Source: Ephemerocybe angulata
Taxonomy: Eukaryota; Basidiomycota; Agaricomycetes; Agaricales; Psathyrellaceae
NCBI GenBank assembly: GCA_013368325.1
Contig: JAACJK010000163.1
Location: 2,108,001-2,172,000 of the forward strand
Reading direction: 5' to 3'
Length of the DNA stretch: 64,000 nucleotides
Shown: piece by piece, positions 58,785-64,000 of the stretch
Layout of the letters: each line of letters opens with the position of its first letter
Position numbering within the stretch: the first letter of the stretch is position 1
Made by a program: the position numbers and the translations under genes
The notes under the pieces: generated by a model
Told to the model about the DNA's origin: nothing
Database searches by the model: none
Seen by the model: the letters and a program-made list of their open reading frames with translations, nothing else

Positions 58785-59315
58785 GCTCTGGCGGGCCCAT
58801 TGCCATAAGCCGTACTTTGTACATATGTCTGATTCCGACGCATATTATTTAATTCCCACAAACCTGATTTCAAGGGACCTAAACCTGCGCACGTTTTTGC
58901 TTCGAGCGCTGCTCAACAATGGGTTCCAGTCTGCATGACCGAAGCGGCAAGCCTCTGCCGATCGGCATTTGCCGATATGCGTGAGAATCCTTCAAGCCTT
59001 GAAGCCTTCAAGTTGCTGTCGGTCAGTTTCACAAGTCGTTCAGGAGGTTCAGGTCACAACCACACCCAAGTTAACACCATAAACGCCCGTCTCCCAGTCT
59101 TAGTAAGTAGAACACATACCACCAGTTCATCATGTCGAATGCTTTATCTTTTCATCCCAAGGTCAATCGACGGTTTATGATCAGTTGATGACACAGACAG
59201 CCCAACGGGGATCCTCCAAGACAGTGCTCACTAGGGTGAAACATGTCGAAGAAGGTCGAATTGTCCTTCCAAATTTCCTGAGATCTCCTCCCACAAGGTT
59301 GACGGCCGCAGAAAA
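58785..59315. other. Intergenic; upstream region of the F-box gene
   Basis: No gene recognised. The part nearest 59316 should hold the promoter of the F-box gene, but no TATA box is obvious. Confidence 0.5.
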
Positions 59316-60791
59316 ATGGCTTTTCCATCCGTCACTCAGACGCCAGAAGCTTCACCCCCACCTTCACCACCAACGGTTTCCAGGATGTCCATTAACAACC
59401 TTCCCTCGGAAATCCTCACGAAAATCTTCACCGAATACCTTTATGACCACTCTTTGGAACGCGCTGGACTGAAGCCTTTGACGGGGTCGTACCGCCGCGT
59501 CGCCGTTTCGAAGGGGGCGGTCACCTCCCCGTTGCAGCTCGGCCACGTCTGTGCGCTGTGGAGAACCGCGGTGTTTTTCAATCCTGGGCTGTGGTCTCAC
59601 CTCTACGTCGACCAACCTGAGGAGCAGGATGCCGAGTTGCTGAAGCTGTGGTGCAAGCAAGGCCGGTCGACGTGGAGGCACCCGCTGTACCTGACGTTCA
59701 TCCAGAAAAGGGCGACTGACTCGGAGAGGAACCCTTCTACTGGCCAAGCCCTCTTCTGGCAATGTCTTGAGGAATCTATGCGTTGGAGGACGGCCATCTT
59801 GTACCTCGGCGCCGAATTGGAAGAGCTCATCATGGGTCAGGTTTCTCACCTTGCACCAATGCTCCGAGCATTCCACCTCAATCTTCATCGCTGGGGTAAG
59901 GAAGCGAAACGAAGTTTTTGCGAACGACTACTTTCGGGCCCGCTCGTCTGGAAAGGCGCATGGGGTGCAGAAACTCCCTTCAGCGTATCCACATTCCACT
60001 CCATCTCTTGGTCGTCCCTATCGTCCATATCCATTGGTTCGACGCCATTGAGCGACCTCCTCAAGGTGGTTCAGCTGGCTCCGAACGTGGCCCACCTATC
60101 CGTTTGCGATTTATTCAGACCCCTCTCCCATCTGGGGCAACCGCGTTCGCCACACCGTCTGAAGCGCTTGCAATGGTTGGAGGTCGCAAACCCGGATGAT
60201 AGCGCACTCCAGTTCTTCCTCGACTCACTCATACTCCCTTCACTTACAACCATCGTGCTCCGCCCCTCGAACTTATTCTATGAGCGAGATTGGCTGGCGT
60301 TGTCAAAGCTTGTCGATCGGTCGGGCTGCAATCTTGAAACCCTCGTATGGCCGAATGTCATTGATATCAGCGCTTTCGAGCTTCAAGGAATCGTGACTCA
60401 AGGAACCGAAACACTTCAAGAAACCACCCAATCACCCGAACGCGACACCATGATGCTCGAGCAGCTCAAATACGCCTCATCCCACTTCGAAGCCCTTCGA
60501 ACTGGAATTCGTCACCTTGAAATCCAATGCCCGACTGGTCGGCGTACCATAGATCATCTGACAATATCGATCCAGGAGGAGGAGGAGGTTCTTTTCCCAT
60601 TCCTTCGCTCCATCAAGCTTCACCACTGTGTGTGTGCGTATCATGCGGGCGCCAGGAGGATCGAGCAGATGCGGGAGTCGCGCCAGCCCTCTCTAGTTGA
60701 TCTTGAAGTCGGCTCGACTGGGGATATATCGGAAGATCCGTTCGAGACCTGGCGCAACACTGGTATCCTTGGTGCAGATAGGCTTAATTGA
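59316..60791 (+). CDS. F-box protein
   Basis: Single-exon frame of 491 residues. The F-box lies at about residues 24-80: MSINNLPSEILTKIFTEYLY followed by SPLQLGHVCALWRTAVFFNP and GLWSHLYV, the usual agaricomycete form (LPxEIL..IF...VCxxWRxxA...PxLWxxL). The remainder carries irregular leucine-rich segments (PHRLKRLQWLEVANPDD, LPSLTTIVLRPSNL, LRSIKLHHC). Such proteins bind Skp1 in SCF ubiquitin ligases and choose substrates through the C-terminal part. The substrate is unknown. A second in-frame ATG at codon 24, just before the F-box, is an alternative start. No introns needed. Confidence 0.85.
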   Translation: MAFPSVTQTPEASPPPSPPTVSRMSINNLPSEILTKIFTEYLYDHSLERAGLKPLTGSYRRVAVSKGAVTSPLQLGHVCALWRTAVFFNPGLWSHLYVDQPEEQDAELLKLWCKQGRSTWRHPLYLTFIQKRATDSERNPSTGQALFWQCLEESMRWRTAILYLGAELEELIMGQVSHLAPMLRAFHLNLHRWGKEAKRSFCERLLSGPLVWKGAWGAETPFSVSTFHSISWSSLSSISIGSTPLSDLLKVVQLAPNVAHLSVCDLFRPLSHLGQPRSPHRLKRLQWLEVANPDDSALQFFLDSLILPSLTTIVLRPSNLFYERDWLALSKLVDRSGCNLETLVWPNVIDISAFELQGIVTQGTETLQETTQSPERDTMMLEQLKYASSHFEALRTGIRHLEIQCPTGRRTIDHLTISIQEEEEVLFPFLRSIKLHHCVCAYHAGARRIEQMRESRQPSLVDLEVGSTGDISEDPFETWRNTGILGADRLN

Positions 60792-61547
60792 TCGACGACT
60801 ACGGCGTCTGCGCGGTCGTTTCTCCAAGTAGGAGGGGAATTAGAGTTTTGTGGTTTGTATGATTGCAACTTGCGTTGTTGCAAGGCCATTGCAGCTTGCT
60901 TCAAAATATATTTTTGTGTTCCATTTCATCCCTTGACAGGTAAGCTCTGCGGCTCTTGGTTCAATTGCTCCTTCGTTATGGGATTTTTTGTCAAGCTTTG
61001 GTCGGAAGGCTGTTCCTGGGCGCTTAGACTGCTTGTACATGATTGCTCTGGAGGTGACCGGTGACCGGCGCCCTCCGGAGGAAGCGGCGGTGACGGTGCG
61101 GCTGAAGACAGTGCAGAGCGCCTTTGTGTTTCCGCCCTTCATCATGATCAGCCTTCACTCAAGACCGTGAAGCGAAATGGAACTTGGAAGTCTCTGCTCT
61201 TTATCGCTTTCGCTGATTTTCGATTACTCCATCTTCTCTCACCCATCCTCGCGCGGCCCCAGTTCCAGGAAACCACATAGCATCTTCCGGAGACATGACG
61301 ACCTTATATTATCGCGAAGGCTGGCAACAACTGGCAACAATTGAACTTTGAAGGCAGACTGATGCTGGCACGCTTCCTATCACAAGTCTACAATAAGAGA
61401 CAAAGACGAGTACTTTGACATGGCTGGCGACAATCTATGGCAGTTCAGAAGCGAAGACTATCTACTATCTTGTTGTATCGTTGCCAACGGGCATCGAACC
61501 ATGGCACGAGTAGCGACTACCAGGAGGACTATATTATACCATGCAGG
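60792..61547. other. Intergenic between two F-box genes
   Basis: 3' end of the first F-box gene, then sequence with chance frames only. A 12-bp direct repeat CTGGCAACAA(C/T)T lies near 61320-61341. Confidence 0.5.
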
Positions 61548-63343
61548 ATGTATTCCCTTCCTGCACAACCCATCCCTTTGAAACCCTCTCACAAAAACCG
61601 CAAAGGTGAGCCGGGATTCCGCACTTGTGCTCTATCCTATGATTTAATGAGCATTCAGTTACCAACATGCCGTTCCGTATTGGATGGACCCCAGGGCTAC
61701 GCACAAGCGTGGTCACCAACGATATCCCATGCAAGAGCCTCTCCAGTAGTGCTACATTTGGAGCCCTCACCGAAGTCTGGGACTGGGCCCTAGGATTATC
61801 GACGCTCTCCCCCTTCAACCACCTTCGAACCCCAATCCTTATCCCTCCACCTATCTCGTACATCCAAGGCTTGCCGCGCGAGCTCATGGAGCAGATCTTT
61901 CGGGAAGCCATTCACGCGGATAAACTACCATCCGACGCGGACGAGGACGTTCAAGAATGGGTTTATGGCTCTGGCTATGGGCTCCGTTCGCCTCGTATCT
62001 CACCCATCAAACTCGGGCATGTCTGCTCCCACTGGAGAATCATTGCCGCGTCGACTCCCTCCCTATGGTGCACCATTGTTGCGAAGTCCTTAACCGTCAA
62101 AGACCTTCCCATGCTTGAGACGTGGCTGGAACGGTCTTCGTATTTGCCCTTGGACGTGACATTCGAACAGCAACTCCCCGAACCACGACCTCGTCCTTAT
62201 TGGTACCGTTCTGAGCCTGACGATGTCCTCGACATTTTATCAGCACTTTGTCGACACGCCTCTCGTTGGCGAAGCATCGATTTCTCCATCATCGGCGGGC
62301 GCCCCTACTTCCTCCTCCTTCGGCTTCTGACGGGTATTGCGTTCACCCACCTCGTAAAGGTCAAGCTCAGCACCAGCGACTGCATAGCAACCTGGGAGTC
62401 ACAACTGTGGGGTATCTTGCTCGCCAATGCACCCATCCGGATAGTCCAGTGGGGAAGGCATAAGTTCGGTCACCGATCCACCCTCGACTCCTCCCTCCCT
62501 ATCCCTTGGGCAGCACTCACGACCGTTGGATTCACGAGGATCCGGCCATCCATCCTTCTCACCATCCTGTCCCAAATGCGATTCCTGGACTCACTTTCCG
62601 TATACGAGGGATTCGATGAAGAAGGCGTAGCGCCGTGGTTAAGCAGGATCCTCCACCTCCCCAAGTTAACAAGGCTTTCCCTCATTCTTGAATTCGGCCA
62701 ATCTCCGTTCGTCTTCCTCGACAACATCGCGGCACCATCCCTATCCTACCTGGCCGTGTCTCCCTTCGACAGCACCGTCACACACATAAGCCAACACTGG
62801 AGTTACCCTCAGGCTTGGCCTGAACTCGCCGATTTCTTGGCACGCTCTGAGTGTCGTCCACTCGAGCTTGCATGGACGTTCTATGGTGGTGGATATACCA
62901 CCTCTCCTGGATTGCTATTCGAAAACTTGGAAGTTGCTTCAGAGCACATCGCGTTTTGGGTCCAGGATCTTACCATTCGTCATGTGGGCTCGAACAAGTA
63001 TGACACGCCGTACGAAGAGGATCTCAAGAACTGGCTTACGCATGCGGTAGCGAAATCCTTTTCCATGGGCTACTGTCGTGTTGAAGACCTTCCCCTCGGT
63101 CGCCGCTGCCCCTTCCTGATAATTCAGAGGCGCTCGCACGACGACGGCCGCCCCCGCTTTCCTGACCTCCGTAGCCTTAACCTCATCAGCATTGCGCCCT
63201 GGAATGTCGACGACAGCTCTTTGCAATTGCTCCCATTTCTTCACGCTCGACCTCAGATGGAAAGGTTGAAGGTGTGGCGCCGTGACAAAGACTGGGACGA
63301 CAAAAACCTCAGGTGGAATATGTATCGTAAGATAACTACATAG
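61548..63343 (+). CDS. F-box protein
   Basis: A 5' exon at 61548-61605 (MYSLPAQPIPLKPSHKNRK) joins through a 53-bp GTGAGC...TTCAG intron to 61659-63343 in frame, giving 580 residues. If the intron is in the leader, translation starts at 61667 (558 residues). The F-box is at about residues 75-150: IQGLPRELMEQIFREAIHA, then PIKLGHVCSHWRIIAASTPS and LWCTIV. The C-terminal part has leucine-rich segments (LHLPKLTRLSLILEF, FPDLRSLNLISI). Same strand and same general layout as the gene at 59316, so they may be tandem relatives, but their sequences are well diverged. Likely an SCF ubiquitin-ligase adaptor. Confidence 0.85.
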
Positions 63344-64000
63344 ATAGTATGAATCGGTGTGGACCGCCAATTTCATCGCCCTTCTTGGTTATCTTTGACT
63401 TCCTCCTTCTCTTCAAGATTGGAAGGCATTGTGGGTCCCAAACAAGTCTGGAAATACATCTTTGGTTTTGTTAGGTTCGGGAGGCTAAAGCCTCCGTCGC
63501 GGAAGAACACTGTTCGGCCTTCGTTCGAGCTCGCTCCTGGCGACCTTGTATTCCATCTTCTCAGCATCGACAGTTCAATATCCCCCTGTTCTTGTTCTCC
63601 TCACTTCTCGACCCCACCCTTCTGCCTTTAAACACAAACGAAGCGATATACAAAGTAATGGAGTCTTATACGTGACTCGTTTCTGTTGGAAACGGGCTGG
63701 AAATTTTGTTTAATCGCAGTAATGCAATAGCAACGATCTGGAGACCTTATCCTCCGAGTGCACGGGGAATTTAGAGACGGTTACGAGCCGTAAATGGGTA
63801 AGAGATATATTAGTGATGCAGCGCGTCTTTGTTTTGCTGACTCGACTCGACCTTCCCCTTCCTACTCTGGTAATCTGACTCTGGCAGTCAGCGCAGCACC
63901 CCACGCTCTATTCGATCCAGGTGCGTCGTTCGACTTTAAGCTTTCCACAATGTTCTAAATATCCTGTAGCAATACCATGTCTCTTCATGTGGGATGGAAT
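63344..64000. other. 3' region of the F-box gene; nothing further recognised
   Basis: A 90-codon plus frame at 63359-63631 starts right after the F-box stop and has no domain. A TACAAAGTAATG-type A/T-rich stretch at 63650 could hold the poly(A) site. Confidence 0.4.

Noticed and set aside
59364..59888. 174-codon minus-strand frame
   Set aside because: Antisense shadow of the F-box gene at 59316-60791.
1..64000. CRISPR arrays, rRNA genes, telomeric repeats, viral structural genes
   Set aside because: No regularly spaced repeats, rRNA-like sequence, telomere tracts or recognisable viral proteins were seen.

Overview
The window reads as nuclear DNA of a mushroom-forming fungus (Basidiomycota, Agaricomycetes). 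The inference rests on genes cut by many short GT-AG introns of about 50-75 bp, a Helitron whose replicase starts with a DUF6570-like zinc region, an RT-like protein family typical of basidiomycetes, F-box/LRR proteins, TEA/ATTS factors, a MYND-finger protein and an aryl-alcohol-dehydrogenase-type reductase. No bacterial-style operons, rRNA, tRNA or CRISPR arrays were seen. The species cannot be named from the sequence.

Left part (1-25 kb) is dominated by mobile and decaying DNA. A Helitron replicase runs off the left edge on the minus strand with HUH endonuclease motifs visible. Its N-terminal part is separated from the rest by one frameshift. Divergent to it is a spliced 826-codon gene for an RT/RNase H-like protein that has lost the acidic catalytic residues of both domains. 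A TEA-domain gene with an in-frame stop lies at 12.5-13.1 kb. At 22.9-25.2 kb broken pieces of three unrelated housekeeping genes lie in the same orientation: the GatA amidotransferase subunit, a DnaJ-type chaperone and a cation/proton antiporter.

Middle part (25-49 kb) holds an F-box gene, a four-exon gene of unknown function, a decayed member of a dispersed basidiomycete protein family (with a second fragment at 45.2 kb), a MYND-finger gene and a second, largely intact TEA-domain gene. Long stretches between them show nothing I can recognise.

Right part (49-64 kb) is gene-rich. It starts with pseudogenes of histone H3 and Sec31, then an intron-rich RecQ helicase gene with a Walker A frameshift, a 6-nt microexon and a duplicated acidic tail. 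An intact six-exon aldo-keto reductase follows, then a 1.39-kb transposon with ~200-bp inverted repeats full of GCGCGCAAAT motifs and a perfect 6-bp target duplication, then two F-box genes.

The genes do not form one pathway. The main theme is a repeat-rich region where host gene fragments and transposon proteins have been copied and eroded next to a few live genes.
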